A stretch of DNA of 64,000 bases from Platanthera guangdongensis (Eukaryota; Streptophyta; Magnoliopsida; Asparagales; Orchidaceae). Shown one piece after another: positions 1 through 10,947 of the stretch. The stretch covers positions 23,864,208 to 23,928,207 of the forward strand of contig CM077151.1 of NCBI GenBank assembly GCA_039583875.1, read 5' to 3'. The position numbers were made by a program, and so were the translations under genes. How positions within the stretch are numbered: position 1 is the stretch's first letter; each line of letters begins with the position of its first letter. The notes under the pieces were generated by a model, which saw nothing but the letters and a program-made list of their open reading frames with translations, made no database searches and was not told the origin of the DNA.

Positions 1-655
1 TGCAGGGACTTCTTCGTGCTGGTGGTGGTTACGGATCTCGAACCAAGGTGGTGATTGTTATTTTGGTTCGAATCCGGTTCGGACCGGATCATGAATTTAT
101 TTGGAGTTTATTCTTGGAGGAATCGCCTCTCTCTCTCTCCACTCTCTCTCGCTCATGCACTCGGAGAGGCCGTTGGCCTTAGGTGTTGTCGCCGGTCTTG
201 GAGGAGGTAGCCGCCGGCGGTGAGAGAGGGAGTTGCCGCCGAGCTTGTTAGAGTTTGTCGCCGGCGTTGCAATGCACGTTCTTTGGAGTTGAGAGGCGTG
301 GTGTCGACGGCGTGCGTGGGTGCAATTAACCTCGACGGTGTCTTCTATCAGGTGGTGACGTTTGTTCTCCGGTGATGGCGTTGTTCTCCGGTGGTGGTGC
401 GGTTGAACGTCGGACTTGGACGTTGAAGGTTCGGTGAACCTTGTGCGTCCGTGAGGTGGATTGCAGTCCAGAACTCAAATTCTCTTCGCGGATCGCGTTT
501 GTCCGGTGTATTCACGGCGTATTCATCAGACAGTCAAATTTTCTCCTACATTTGCATTTATATTTTTCACTATATAAAAATTCTGTGGTTGTTTTCTATG
601 TACTTGTTACTTGCGGATTTTATAGCTGTCTGTGTGTGTACCGGATTTTACAACA
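1..655 (+). repeat. LTR-like tail cut by window edge
   Basis: The stretch runs from a GC-rich part with CT-rich tracts into an AT-rich part and ends in TTTTACAACA, like the end of copia C's LTR (ACAACA at 20051-20056). No primer-binding site follows, so it would be a 3' LTR or a solo LTR. The partner LTR, if any, lies outside the window. The small ORFs inside (for example 441-704) have no recognisable domain. It could equally be a host UTR or promoter fragment. Confidence 0.3.
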
Positions 656-2394
656 GATCCATATAGCAATCAGTTGGAGCTTCGTTTGGCCGGCAAAAAT
701 ATAGAATTGGAGGATTTAGAGTTTGGTTGGAGATGCTCTAAAAACACCCATCTTTAAATAGTTAGCTTGAAATCTCCATAGTTGGCGATACTGCCTGCAG
801 GTAGACCAATAAACCTAGTTTATCGCTAGTCCCTCTTTGAGTAGCAAAAAGGTGACATTTTAGACTTCCCCATAGCTAGGTTCGTTCATATGGCTATAGA
901 TTCAAAACACCTCTAGTGGATACTTGGAGTCTCACTTCACTTGTGCATATGCAGTTTAGGGCACGTGCCAAAAATCCGCTGAGGAGCAGATTGAATTTTT
1001 GATGGAATAAATTAAGGCGATTGTTATGAGCAAATGAAAATTGAATACGTGCAAATCAATTTTACGTGGAGACCAAAACATTATAAGTGCAGACCAAATT
1101 ATTACATACAAACTGAAATTAAACTTAAAAATAATCATGTTAATTGATCAGAACTTGAAATAAAGCTACAAAAAGAGTTATACTAGCCAACAAACATTAC
1201 TATGCGATCGGCGGAGTGTGCGGAGTCAGATATTGTGCGGCGATTTGGAGGGCGAGTCCGGTGAAACCCGTGAAATCAGGGAAACCAGCGAACGCGGAGT
1301 TTGCACAGCCGACCATTGGAGATTGCAGAGTCGACCGCCAGAGATTGCAGAGAGGACGACCGCTGAAAGGATTGTCTTACGCACATGCGGAGGAGGCGTC
1401 GGGCGGAACCCGCGAAACCAACGAGGCCGAACCTGGAAACCTAAAATCGCGATAGACGGAAGAGGGGGGAGGCTGGTTTGCACGGATCGATTTTTAGGGA
1501 TTTGAAATTAATAGATTTTATTTAAAAATTTGATTTGCATCTATCCTATTTCGACTTGGACATAACAAATCGCTTAAATTAATCATCCTCCTCAACTTCT
1601 ACATAACTTGTGAGAAGAGGAATGCTTGAGCGGAGATGAAAAATCCTAGCCGTCTATCACGAATAACCACCGATAAGTGGATGTTATCACACACCATCAT
1701 CAATACACAACAATGACGTGTCTGACAGAAGAGCACAAGTATGAATGTCTCATCTCTCCATTGCCATCTATTTTTGACTCTGCTAATCAACGTTAGTGTT
1801 CAACGAATAATTATAACATCACATTCGCCTTATATATATTTACATTATTAAAAGAGAAAAGTTTTCTTTTGTGAAATATTTAAAAATATCAATTCTTTCT
1901 TCATTTTTAAATTTTTAATAATTTGACATATGCTATAATTTATTTCAAAAAACAATTAAAATACAATTTTCCTTCAAGAAATCACACTATTTCAAAATTA
2001 AGAGTGATGATAAAAATTTATTAAAATTTTAAATGTTTTTTGTATAACTCCTACACATATTATGGTAGGCCGTCATTAGGCAGTCATCGATCAATTCAAA
2101 AAAAGTTGTCATTAGACATATCAATGGTATTTTCTAAGAGTTGCTATTAAACCAATCAACTTAATTAAAGTTGATTTATTAATATTACATTTATTTTAAG
2201 TTACATTAAATAATTGATATGTGCGAACCACCGTGCTAACGATTGTTGTGAAAACCTGCAGATATTGATGGTGTTTTTAAATAAAAGCCGACAAAAGTAA
2301 AGAACATTTTTTAAAAATGCCGCTATATGTAGTGGCCTTTTTCTTAAAAGTGACGTGAACACGACTTTTAAATTTTTTTTAGTCATTGTTGCGG
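656..2394. other. AT-rich intergenic DNA, no gene seen
   Basis: I see no conserved coding signal on either strand. A moderately GC-rich block at 1205-1490 is open in several frames but has no domain and no convincing start context. The rest is AT-rich with short homopolymer runs. Confidence 0.5.
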
Positions 2395-3293
2395 ACCAAC
2401 TCGACGTCCCGGTCGGGCTGGAATTCTTGGACCGTCTTAGCTCTCGGGCCGGTCGAGCGCGCACACAGCCAAATGAATAGGTTGATTGTACACAAGCAGT
2501 TTTAACATGGAAAACCCCTCAACTGGGTAAAAAATCATGTGACTCGATCTGTGTCGGTCAAAATCCACTATTCTCGGGTGGTTACAGCTAGTTGGTGAAG
2601 TCGAGGGTAACATGTCACCTCTCGTTACAATTATGGGGTGAGAGAGCACTTTGCACGCGGCGAACGACAGGCCGTCGCGCCGAGAGTTGTTACAGATTAC
2701 TCTTTGTGCTGGTGGTCTTCGGATAGCGACTTGTTGATTCTGGGTGAGAGGCGACACACTTGGTCATGCAGTTGCTGAACCGCTTGAGACTTGGACAATT
2801 TGGCTTCGTTGGGTGGTTGCGACTTGACCCGCTTGTGGCTCGGGTGTGGCTTGGAGGCGGCTCAGAGGTAGCTCGTAGGAGGAAAACTAGCAGAGCTTTG
2901 ACTTGAGAAAGAAGAATACCTCAAGGAGGAGAGTCAGAAAAGGATGAGAAATGAGGAGGCCTGTGACTCTTTTTATAGGCTCCGGGGGATGGTTACGGTG
3001 GTTATGCGGCTATCCGCACACCGTAACCACCCTAATAAATATTTTTCTATAGTTTCTGATGTGCGTATCCCACTATTTGTAGACCGACATTAATAAAATA
3101 ATAAAATATTAACTAAATTCTCCCACTAACCTGGTGGTTAGTGGGTGGTTACGCGCGGATCGAACGGCCGAGAACGCTCCCCCTAATCAGACGGCGGGAG
3201 CGGGCATGCACGGGCGGCCGACGAACTTGCTGTCAAGTTCGTCGGCGAGAGAGGGCCGCTGACGGCGGCAAGGGAGGAGAGGCCGCTCTCCGC
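2395..3293 (-). repeat. R1 GC-rich dispersed repeat, copy 1
   Basis: The reverse complement matches two other places. Positions 3180-3293 match 31260-31400, sharing the Arg/Gly-rich GC block and the 'gagagagggccgctga' segment. Positions 2540-3140 match 47590-48140, sharing the GGTTAGTGG segment, the '...gcctataaaa' TATA-like box (near 2976 here) and the segment before GTCTGTCGTTCGCCG. A TATA-like box followed by a leader-like stretch suggests an LTR, but no TG...CA ends with a TSD were found, so the class is open. It is cut at 3293, where copia A's gag begins. Confidence 0.6.
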
Positions 3294-3300
3294 GGCGACA

Positions 3301-4079
3301 ATGGAAGCAAAATTCGAGAATTCAAAGTACGACGGCAAAATCAACTTCAGGTTATGGCAAAAGCGATCAAGGCGGTTCTCGTTCAGCAAGGTCGTCACAA
3401 GGCGCTCCTCGGCAAAGAGAAGTCCGGAAAGAAGGATGACGAATGGGAGGAACTGGATCTGAAGGCCATCAGCACGATCCAGTTGAGTCTAGCCGACGAG
3501 GTCATGTATAACGTAGTCGACGTTGAGACTACAGAAGAGTTATGGAAGAAACTGGAGGAGTCGTACATGTCTAAGTCTCTCACGAATAAGCTCTACGTGA
3601 AGAGACAGTTGTATATCGTGAGGATGTTCGAGTGGAGCACATGAATGCGTTCAACAAACTCATCTCTCAGCTGCGGAGCATGGACGTGAAGGTCGAAGAA
3701 GAAGACCAGACTCTTCTATTACTATCATCCTTACCAAAGTCCTATGACCATTTGGTCACCACCATCCTCTACGGAAAGGACACTCTTAAGATGGAGGAGG
3801 TGACGATAACGTTGCTCTCAAATGAAATGAGGAGCACTTCTGGCTCTAGCACCAGCGAGGGTTTATTCGTAAAGAACAAAGAACCGGTCAGAGGGAGATC
3901 GAGAGATAGAGGTAAGAAGGTCAATCGACCTAGGTCCAATTCTAGGGACAAGAAGAAACAGTGCCACTACTGCAAAGAAGAAGGGCACTGGAAAAATAAT
4001 TGTCTGAAGAAAAAAAGCGAAAGGGAAGAATCAAGCACCACAGCAGACGCCTGTGGCTTCAGACCCAGAGAGCGATGCT
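3301..4079 (+). pseudogene. gag: Copia A Gag (broken)
   Basis: This is the nucleocapsid/capsid precursor that would package element RNA. The ATG at 3301 begins MEAKFENSKYDGKINF. A one-base loss near 3368 moves the frame to that of 3369-3640, another shift near 3635 leads to 3636-4040, and a third near 4045 leads into the protease frame. The zinc knuckle is intact as C-X2-C-X4-H-X4-C at 3962-4003 (CHYCKEEGHWKNNC). The start is chosen by alignment to the Gag start of copia C at 20104. Confidence 0.8.
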
Positions 4080-4085
4080 AATATA

Positions 4086-5561
4086 CTCAATGTTCAATCT
4101 ACCCTCGACTCCACCGACACTTGGATCATGGATACGTGATGCTCGTATCATATGTGCTCAAACATAAAATGGTTTACTAGCTTCAGGCAATGTGACGGCG
4201 GTCGCGTTTTGATGGGAAACGACTCAGAATGCAAGACGCACGGGATCGACAGCATCCGAATAAAAATGTTCGACGGAACAATCAGAACCCTTACAGATGT
4301 AAGATATGTGCCCGATCTGAGGAAGAGTCTCATTTCCCTTGGTACACTGGAGGCGGCCGGATACTCTTACACCGTCGAAGGCAGATATCTGAAGGTCAAG
4401 AGAGGCGCTCTGGTGGTTATGAAAGGAGAGCGCTCTGACACTCTCTACAGACTGATTGACACCACAATTGTCGGTGATGCAGCAGTTGCTGCGACGTTAG
4501 GTGAGGACTCGTCTCTGTCGTGGCATGCCAGGCTTGGTCACATGAGCGAGAGAGGACTGCTGGAGCTTCACAAGAAGGGCCTACTTAAAGGGGTCAAGAC
4601 GTGCAAGTTAGACTGCTGCGAGACCTGCGTTCTGGGGAAGCAGTGCAAGGTGAAGTTTGTAACATCAACAAAGCGGAGTAAGCAGAAACTGGAGTATATA
4701 CACTCAGACGTTTGGGGGCCTGCCCCAGAGCCTTCTCTTGGAGGCACCAGATACTTCGTGACCTTCATCGACGACTTCTCAAGGAAGGTATGGATTTACT
4801 TTTTGAAGCATAAATCTAAAGTCTTCGAGAAGTTCAAAATTTGGAAGACGAAAGTGGAGAAGAAGACCGGGAAGAGAGTGAAATACCTCAGATCTGACAA
4901 TATCGGTGAATATACCTCAGCGAAGTTCCAGGCATACTACAATCAGGAGGGCATCACTCGCCATCTCATTATTCCCGGCACACTGCAGCAAAACGGCGTC
5001 GCAGAAAGAATGAATAGGATGTTGCTAGAGAGAGCTAGGTCTATGCGTCTATTTGCTGGCCTACCTAAGTCTTTCTGGGCCGAAGCAATCAATACGACAT
5101 GTTATCTGGTGAATCGATCTCCATCGATGTCACTGGATCTAAAGTCACCACAGGAAGTTTGGTTAGACAAGCCGGTTGACTACTCTGATATCCACATCGT
5201 TGGTTGTCCTGTGTGCACCCTAGTTCAGGCCTCAGAACGGACAAAGCTCGATGCTAAGTCCAAGAGATGCATTTATATGGGCCGAAAGGCTGGCACGAAG
5301 GGTTTCAATCTCTGGAACCTTGAAACCAAGAAGGTGGAGGTGAAGCGAGACGTGATCTTTGATGAGGCTTTTATGTTGAAGAAGTCACAGCCTCAGTCTA
5401 AAGAGGTGGAGAATACTCCAGTCATACCCCAGGAGGTGGAAGCAAGTGACCAGGCTAACGACCATGGTGATTCCTCCGACCAGGAGGATGCTGATGCTGT
5501 GCAACCTACTGAAGTGGAGTCGTACTCAATTGCCAGAGAAAAGGGCGAGGAGAGAGGTTAG
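4086..5561 (+). pseudogene. pol: Copia A protease-integrase (broken)
   Basis: One frame covers protease and integrase. The protease active-site triad is hit directly: the codon after Asp-Thr is TGA at 4137-4139, where Gly is expected (D-T-stop-C). The GAG-pre-integrase segment HARLGHMSERGL lies near 4520, with a Cys pair CETC downstream. The integrase acidic residues are visible: Asp in YIHSDVWGP (near 4705), Asp in LRSDN (near 4895) and Glu in NGVAERMN (near 4998). The frame ends at 5559-5561, and the RT continues in another frame. Confidence 0.85.
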
Positions 5562-5584
5562 ACTACCTCTCAGGCTATAAGACA

Positions 5585-7179
5585 CTGTAGCATATGCTTT
5601 TCAGGTGATCTCCTCAGACCCTGGGTCATATCAGGAAGTTATGGAGAGCAGAGACAACTCTCAGTGGAAAGCAGATATGCTGGAGGAGATGGACTCACTT
5701 CGAAAGAACCGGACTTGAGATCTGGTTAGCCTACCGAAAGGAGCTAAGGCAATCAACTCCAAGTGGGTGTTCAGGAAGAAGGAGTGCACATCTGGGAAGG
5801 ACCAGTGGAGGTATAGGGCCAGATTCGTTGCAAAAGGATTTGCGCAGAAGAAAGGAGTTGATTTTGACAAAATCTTCTCACCCGTTGTGAAGCATACTTC
5901 CATACGAGTGCTACTTGCTATAGTAGCGATGTCGGATTTGTAGCTGGAGCAAATGGACGTGAAGACGACGTTTCTTCACGGCAACATAGAAGAGGAGATC
6001 TATACTCTGCTGCCTGAATGGTTCATTGAATCAGGCAACGAGAAAAAGGTGTGCAAACTAAGAATATCCCTCTACGGCCAGGCTCCGAGAATATGAAACA
6101 GGAGGTTCGACATGTTCATGACTTCACAGGATTTCAGCAAGAGCCAGTATGACAGCTGTGTCTACTACAAGTTCCTGGCTAATGGGGACGTTCTGATTTT
6201 GATGTTATATGTCGACGACATGTTGATTGCTTGCAAATCAGCTCGGGATATTCAATTACTGAAGTAGAAGCTGCATGCCGAGTTCGAAATGAAAGATCTC
6301 GGTCACGCGCAGAAAATTCTCGGGATGGAGATCAATCTGGATAAAAAGTGCGGCGTGCTTTGGCTTTCTCAGACCGGATACATCAAGAAGGTTCTGGAGA
6401 AATTCAGTATGATGGATTCCAAGACAGTCACGACTCCTCTAGGATAACAATTTAGGTTATCATCACAATAGTGTCCAGACACCGAGGAGAAACGCCAAAA
6501 GATGCTCAAGGTGTCGTATGCTAGTGCGGTAGGATGCTTGATGTACGCTATGATCTGTATGAGACCAGATATTGCTCAGGTTGTGAGCGTCGTCAACAGA
6601 TACATGGGGAATCCAGGACGACAACACTGGGAAGCAGTCAAGTGGATTCTAAGATATCTGAGAGGAACTCCAGATGTCGGATTAGTGTTCCAAAGGAGCA
6701 AGGATGTCAGTGCTCTAGAGGGCTACGTTGATTCTGACTACGCCGACGACGTCGATAAGAGGAGATCTACTTCCGGGTATATCTTCCTTCTAAGTGGAGG
6801 TCTCATCAGTTGGAAAACCACACTTCAGGACATCGTGGCTCTGTCTACGACAGAGGCGTAGTACATTGCTGCAGTGGAAGCGACAAAGGAGGCCATCTGG
6901 CTTAAGGGTCTCGCAAAAGAACTCAGGATTTCTCAGAAGACGGTGAAGCTATGCTGTGATAGTCAGAGTGCGATTTGTCTGTCCAAAGACCCGGTCTATC
7001 ATGTAAGGACAAAACACAACGACGTGCGCTACCACAAGTTGAAAGAGTTCGTTGCTGGCGGAGACATTCAGTTACTGAAGGTGCCCACGGAAGACAATAG
7101 TGCAGACATGCTAACCAAACCCGTGACAGGAGTAAAGTTCAAGCACTGCCTTGACTTGGCTCATATTGGCGCATGCTGA
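5585..7179 (+). pseudogene. pol: Copia A reverse transcriptase-RNase H (broken)
   Basis: A single frame runs from the linker through RT to the end of RNase H with seven in-frame stops: 5716, 5941, 6094, 6265, 6445, 6469 and 6859. RT motifs include WVFRKKE, VAKGFAQKKG, DVKTTFLHG and the catalytic YVDD at 6208-6219. RNase H shows DSDYADD, STSGYIFLLSGG, an LSTTEA block followed by a stop where Glu is expected, and CDSQSAICL. The ADMLTKP end motif sits near 7105. The two stops at conserved Trp codons (5716, 6094) fit methyl-cytosine deamination. Confidence 0.85.
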
Positions 7180-7272
7180 TTGGGGCGACCCCAGGGAGAG
7201 GGGGTAATTTGTCGGAGGGAGAAGATCCTAGATGCAGGTGGAGTTTATCATGTGAGGCGTCAAGGTGGAGAT

Positions 7273-8054
7273 TGTTGAGATTATGCCACCTCACCTATCC
7301 GTGGGAGTTCTCTATTCCTAATTCGGGCTAAATCTCTTTTAGGAAGATCATTAAGGGAGAATAAATCTCTGGGCTGGCCTTCCCCTTTTGTGTTTGCCAG
7401 AACTAGCAACTATTGATCCTCCTTGCTGTTATAAGAGGAGGGGGGTGATCCTTAATCTGAAATTAAGAGCCATCCAAATTTGTGAGATCTAAGAAACGAG
7501 GAAGGTGGTTTCCGGCTGTCCATTCTCAGGCACGGCGGCGGCAACAGGCGTGCTGCGGCAAGAGGCCGCGATCCAGGTGGAGCTAACGGAGGCGACATCC
7601 AGTTGGATCCAGTCAAATCGACATCAGGTTGGGCTACATCCTGATAGCCGGCCTCCAGCAGTTGGCTTCAGGCGTTCGGCGGCTCAGGCGGCCGATCCAG
7701 GCGGGATCGGCTTCAGGCGTGCAGACCAGGCGGCGATTACCGTGAAGAAGGCGAACAGTACCACTGGCACCCGACGATATCGCTGTCGGATCAACGACAA
7801 CCCGTTTTCAGCCTTTTCAGTTTTCTCTTTATTGCTCGACCTTACGGTCTCTATTGTAATCTGTAACTCCTCATTTTATAGTGGATCTTTTCCGGCGCAC
7901 TCTCCCCGTGGACGTAGGAGCTCCTCTCCGAACCACGTATATTCTTTTGTCGTCTGTGTGCTTGAAATCTCGTTCTGTTATTTATTTTGCTGATTGTTTT
8001 TGCTCAATTTATATTCCGTTGCGCTACCACAGTATTCGGTCTGATTGCACAACA
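7273..8054 (+). repeat. Copia A 3' LTR
   Basis: It starts TGTTGAGATT directly after the purine tract at 7261-7272 and ends near ATTGCACAACA (8044-8054). The segment at 7885-7975 ('ggcgcactctccccgtgg', 'gaaccacgta') matches the equivalent part of copia C's 3' LTR and of the minus solo LTR at 52112-53178, so these belong to related families. The end could be 3 bases later because ACAACA repeats. Without a 5' LTR the limits rest on motifs only. Confidence 0.65.
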
Positions 8055-9716
8055 ACAACCTTGTTCTTTAAATTTGTCATCTTTACTCAATGTTGAACAA
8101 AACATTTAATTTTCAACAACTAGAACAATCAACAAACACTGCAAGTTTGATTTTTTGTTTGGATTAGGGGAAATCTGGAAATAAACAAGTAATAGTGTTG
8201 GGAAAATTTCTTAAATTTAATGGTATAAAATCATACATGTTTTATAATTTGGACTACTTAAACATGCAAATAGTTCCCACCTCTGAGAAGGTCTGGGGAT
8301 GCAACCTTGACGCAGAAGGAAGAAGTCCGAAATCGAAGGCTAGAAAGGAGTCGAGAAGAAATAACATGACATGTTGATCAGAAGTGAATGTGAGACTGGA
8401 AGAGAAGATATGTGGAAGCAACATATTAGAAGATATATCATATAGAGAATGCCGATCAAAGTGCGGCAAGAACCCTCCCCTCTTCAATCCTTCTTCTACT
8501 TCTCTATATAAATTGTGTTCTCATACTCAGCGATTGATCAAAGATTAGTGCTCTTCAATAGTCATTTGATCACCGGCCAAGATAAAGTGATGCGCCGCCC
8601 AAACTCGCGGTCTCAATGCTCAACTAAGGAAGTTTTTGTGATTGCAGTTTGCCGACCGAGACTCAACGTTCACCGACAAAAGTTGTTCAGTCTGACGGTC
8701 TTGTCTGGACAAAGAATAGTTCCATTGTAAAGTCAACAAAGTTAAAGTTATCCTCTGCCACAGTTATCTACTTGGCCGGGTATCTGGATTAGACTACAAG
8801 AGAAGGTGAAGTGTTTGGCCTAAAATACTCTCCAATCCTTGAGGTCTCTACATGCACAATCATTGTAAGTAATGCTTGGATTGCAAGCTCAAAGACAGTT
8901 AAAAGAAAGGGAATGAGAGGCCGAAAGAGAGAAATATGAAAGGTGCAGAGTAGAAGATTGCATAGAGAATGCAGAACAAAGTGCTGCAAGAATTAACCCT
9001 CTCCTCTTCACTCTCTTCTACTTCTTTCTTATGTTAATTTGTGATCTCATTTGTGGAGTTCCAGCTAATCTATTATTCTCCTCTTTCACTCTATAAATGT
9101 TAGAGGGTTCAATTAAAAGATCTGTGGATATTTGTAAGCTTTCCAGTGAATTTTTTTGATCAGAAATATGAAATCTCCTTCAAAAAACATTAGTCATGAA
9201 GTGATTTTTGAATCTTACGTGTAAAGAATTTTGTAGGACTCTTGAGCATACAGTGAGAAAAAGCTCTCGAGTGTAATATAAACACTTGGTTGTTTTAACT
9301 TCCAAGCGGTAATTTTTGAAATTGTTTTGAAGCAGTTCCTCCGGGGATTTGTGATTTCATCTCATTTAGGAAATTCGCTCATTTGTATGTAGTCATCTTA
9401 GAGTAAATCACGTAAATTTGCATGATCTGTGATTATTTATTTTCTACTTCATTTCCCATTCTACTCGATTTTCAGCAGCACTATAATTTAAAATTATCAA
9501 AAGTTAAAATGTCTTATGTGCAAAGTTCTATAATTAAAAATAGAATATGAAAAGATGATGCAAAGTTTGCACAGGAGCTTGATTTCAAATTAATAACGAT
9601 TAAATCCTCAAAGTAATATAAATCTTGTCAAAACCTACAACTATGGGACCCCAAGTATTTAGGAGTAGATAAATATTCAAATGATTTTGGGTCCTTTGGC
9701 TTATTCCCCTTCTACT
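8055..9716. other. Non-coding, holds an 80-bp diverged direct repeat
   Basis: No domain-bearing ORF is visible. Positions 8445-8525 and 8960-9045 are diverged direct copies of one sequence: both contain 'agagaatgc', then 'caaagtg', then 'ctcctcttca'-type text and 'cttctacttct', about 518 bp apart. This could be the remains of two LTRs of a tiny element, or a local duplication. Confidence 0.4.
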
Positions 9717-9724
9717 TAAAATAC

Positions 9725-10333
9725 GGGTGATGTTATATATAAATCACTTTTGGATATATACAAACTAATTTTTAGAGTTTTTTGGGTCCTTTAAAAACAC
9801 TATAGACAAACCAACTTAAATACTCAAAAAATCAATTTTTCTCATTTGTAGCCTAAGTCTTCATGATCATGCTAAAGTCCCCGCCACACAATGGAGCCTT
9901 GGCGGCGGAAGCAGCCCCCGGTTGGTGATCTCTCATATTTGGTTCGCCAGCTCCCAATACCCATCCGCATACACCTCCCGATCACTCATATTTGGTTCCT
10001 CGCGACAACCTTCGCCGCCCCTCGATATCGCATCGCCGACGTGTAATGGAGATTCTCCAAATTTGACAATCTAGCGCTTACCTGCAGCCGAAATGTTTCT
10101 TCCTTCTCTATCATTGTTCACAATTATAGCAAGATTTAAAGTATTTACACGAGCTATTGATTTTTGTAAAAAAAAAAAATTAATACCTCAGAGCTAGTGT
10201 TATTAAGTGGGTCTTTAAAAAATATTTTTTTATTTTGTGCTGCTTTGTATATAACCATTGGGTTTGTGTATAACAAATTTATATTTGCATTTGTTTGTAT
10301 ATACCCAAAAACGGATTATATATAACATCACCC
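9725..10333. mobile_element. TIR element (MITE) with GC-rich cargo
   Basis: The terminal inverted repeats are about 40 bp, starting GGGTGATGTTATATATAA at 9725 and its complement ending at 10333. The flanks TAAAATAC (9717-9724) and TAAAATAT (10334-10341) fit an 8-bp TSD with one mismatch, the size hAT elements make. The AT-rich body is interrupted at about 9875-10060 by GC-rich sequence with a 51-codon ORF (9891-10046, starting MEPWRRKQPP), which suggests captured foreign DNA. No transposase is encoded. Confidence 0.7.
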
Positions 10334-10381
10334 TAAAATATTTGAGAATGTTATTTATTGAGTTTTAAATCAACGTTAAGA

Positions 10382-10498
10382 GCATCTTCAATGAAGATCT
10401 CTCTATTTAGAGATCTTCATTGTACTATGTTCTTCAAATATGAAGAACATGGTAGGAGCAACTTCAATCATGTTCTTCATATTTGAATAACATGATAC

Positions 10499-10500
<2 letters not shown>
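10382..10500. repeat. Hairpin-rich AT segment
   Basis: Two short inverted repeats sit next to each other: CTTCAATGAAGATCTCT with its partner AGAGATCTTCATTG, and TGTTCTTCAAATATGAAGAACATG, which is nearly self-complementary. The segment directly abuts the (TA)n tract. A decayed MITE is possible, but no ends or TSD are seen. Confidence 0.4.

Positions 10501-10501
<1 letters not shown>

Positions 10502-10554
<53 letters not shown>
10502..10554. repeat. (TA)n microsatellite
   Basis: About 26 uninterrupted TA units. A second tract of similar length lies at 18613-18665. Confidence 0.95.
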
Positions 10555-10556
<2 letters not shown>

Positions 10557-10770
10557 GTACATAATATTTATATATTTATATGTATACATAAATATCTATA
10601 ATAATTATAATGATAAATTTTAGGTTCACTAAAATCTTCTTTTATATTTTTTATGATAAATAATAATAAGGTATTCAATATAAGACTCGTTTTGTATGTC
10701 TCGAAAAGACAATTTTTTTGATATATTATATATCAAATTTGAAGAATTTGTAGGTCTACGTAGTTGAAGG

Positions 10771-10947
10771 TGTTGAGGTATATTGATATTCGTGTTTAAT
10801 GAGCTACTTAACAGGTTGGTTAGGATCCGATAGGAATCCAAACCCGTAGTCGGGGATTTAGGGTTTCGCCTATATATACCATGCTGGGGGCAACGGGTAG
10901 GCCATTCCAAACTAGATGGTCATGCGGATGATTCGAGCATTCTAACA
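10771..10947 (+). repeat. Copia B 5' LTR
   Basis: TGTTGAGG...CTAACA, preceded by TSD GAAGG. A TATA-like TATATATA lies at 10871-10878. No clear initiator-Met primer site (TGGTATCAGAG) follows; the next bases are TTCTCGAAGTTTGCCC, so the primer is unknown. Confidence 0.92.
10871..10878 (+). promoter_or_regulatory. TATA-like box in copia B 5' LTR
   Basis: TATATATA preceded by TTTCGCC and followed about 25-35 bases later by CCATTCCAAACTAGATGG. The same arrangement is kept in the 3' LTR (16655-16662). Position within the LTR fits a U3 promoter; no transcript evidence is available. Confidence 0.5.

Larger units (their letters stand above)
3294..8054 (+). mobile_element. Copia A, Tnt1/Tork-like, 5'-truncated
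   Basis: Domain order is Gag, protease, integrase, RT, RNase H, which is the Ty1/copia order. The protein is clearly related to copia C (shared LHKALL/GKEK-type Gag start, MSERGL GAG-pre-integrase motif, YVDD RT). The 3' end has a purine tract (AAGGTGGAGA) followed by an LTR starting TGTTGAGATT at 7273. The 5' LTR, primer site and leader are missing: R1 sequence runs to within a few bases of the gag ATG. The element is dead, with at least four frameshifts and eight in-frame stops. Confidence 0.85.

Noticed and set aside
1216..1505. Overlapping 79-95-codon ORFs near 1.2-1.5 kb
   Set aside because: Open in three frames on both strands with no domain; not supported as a gene.
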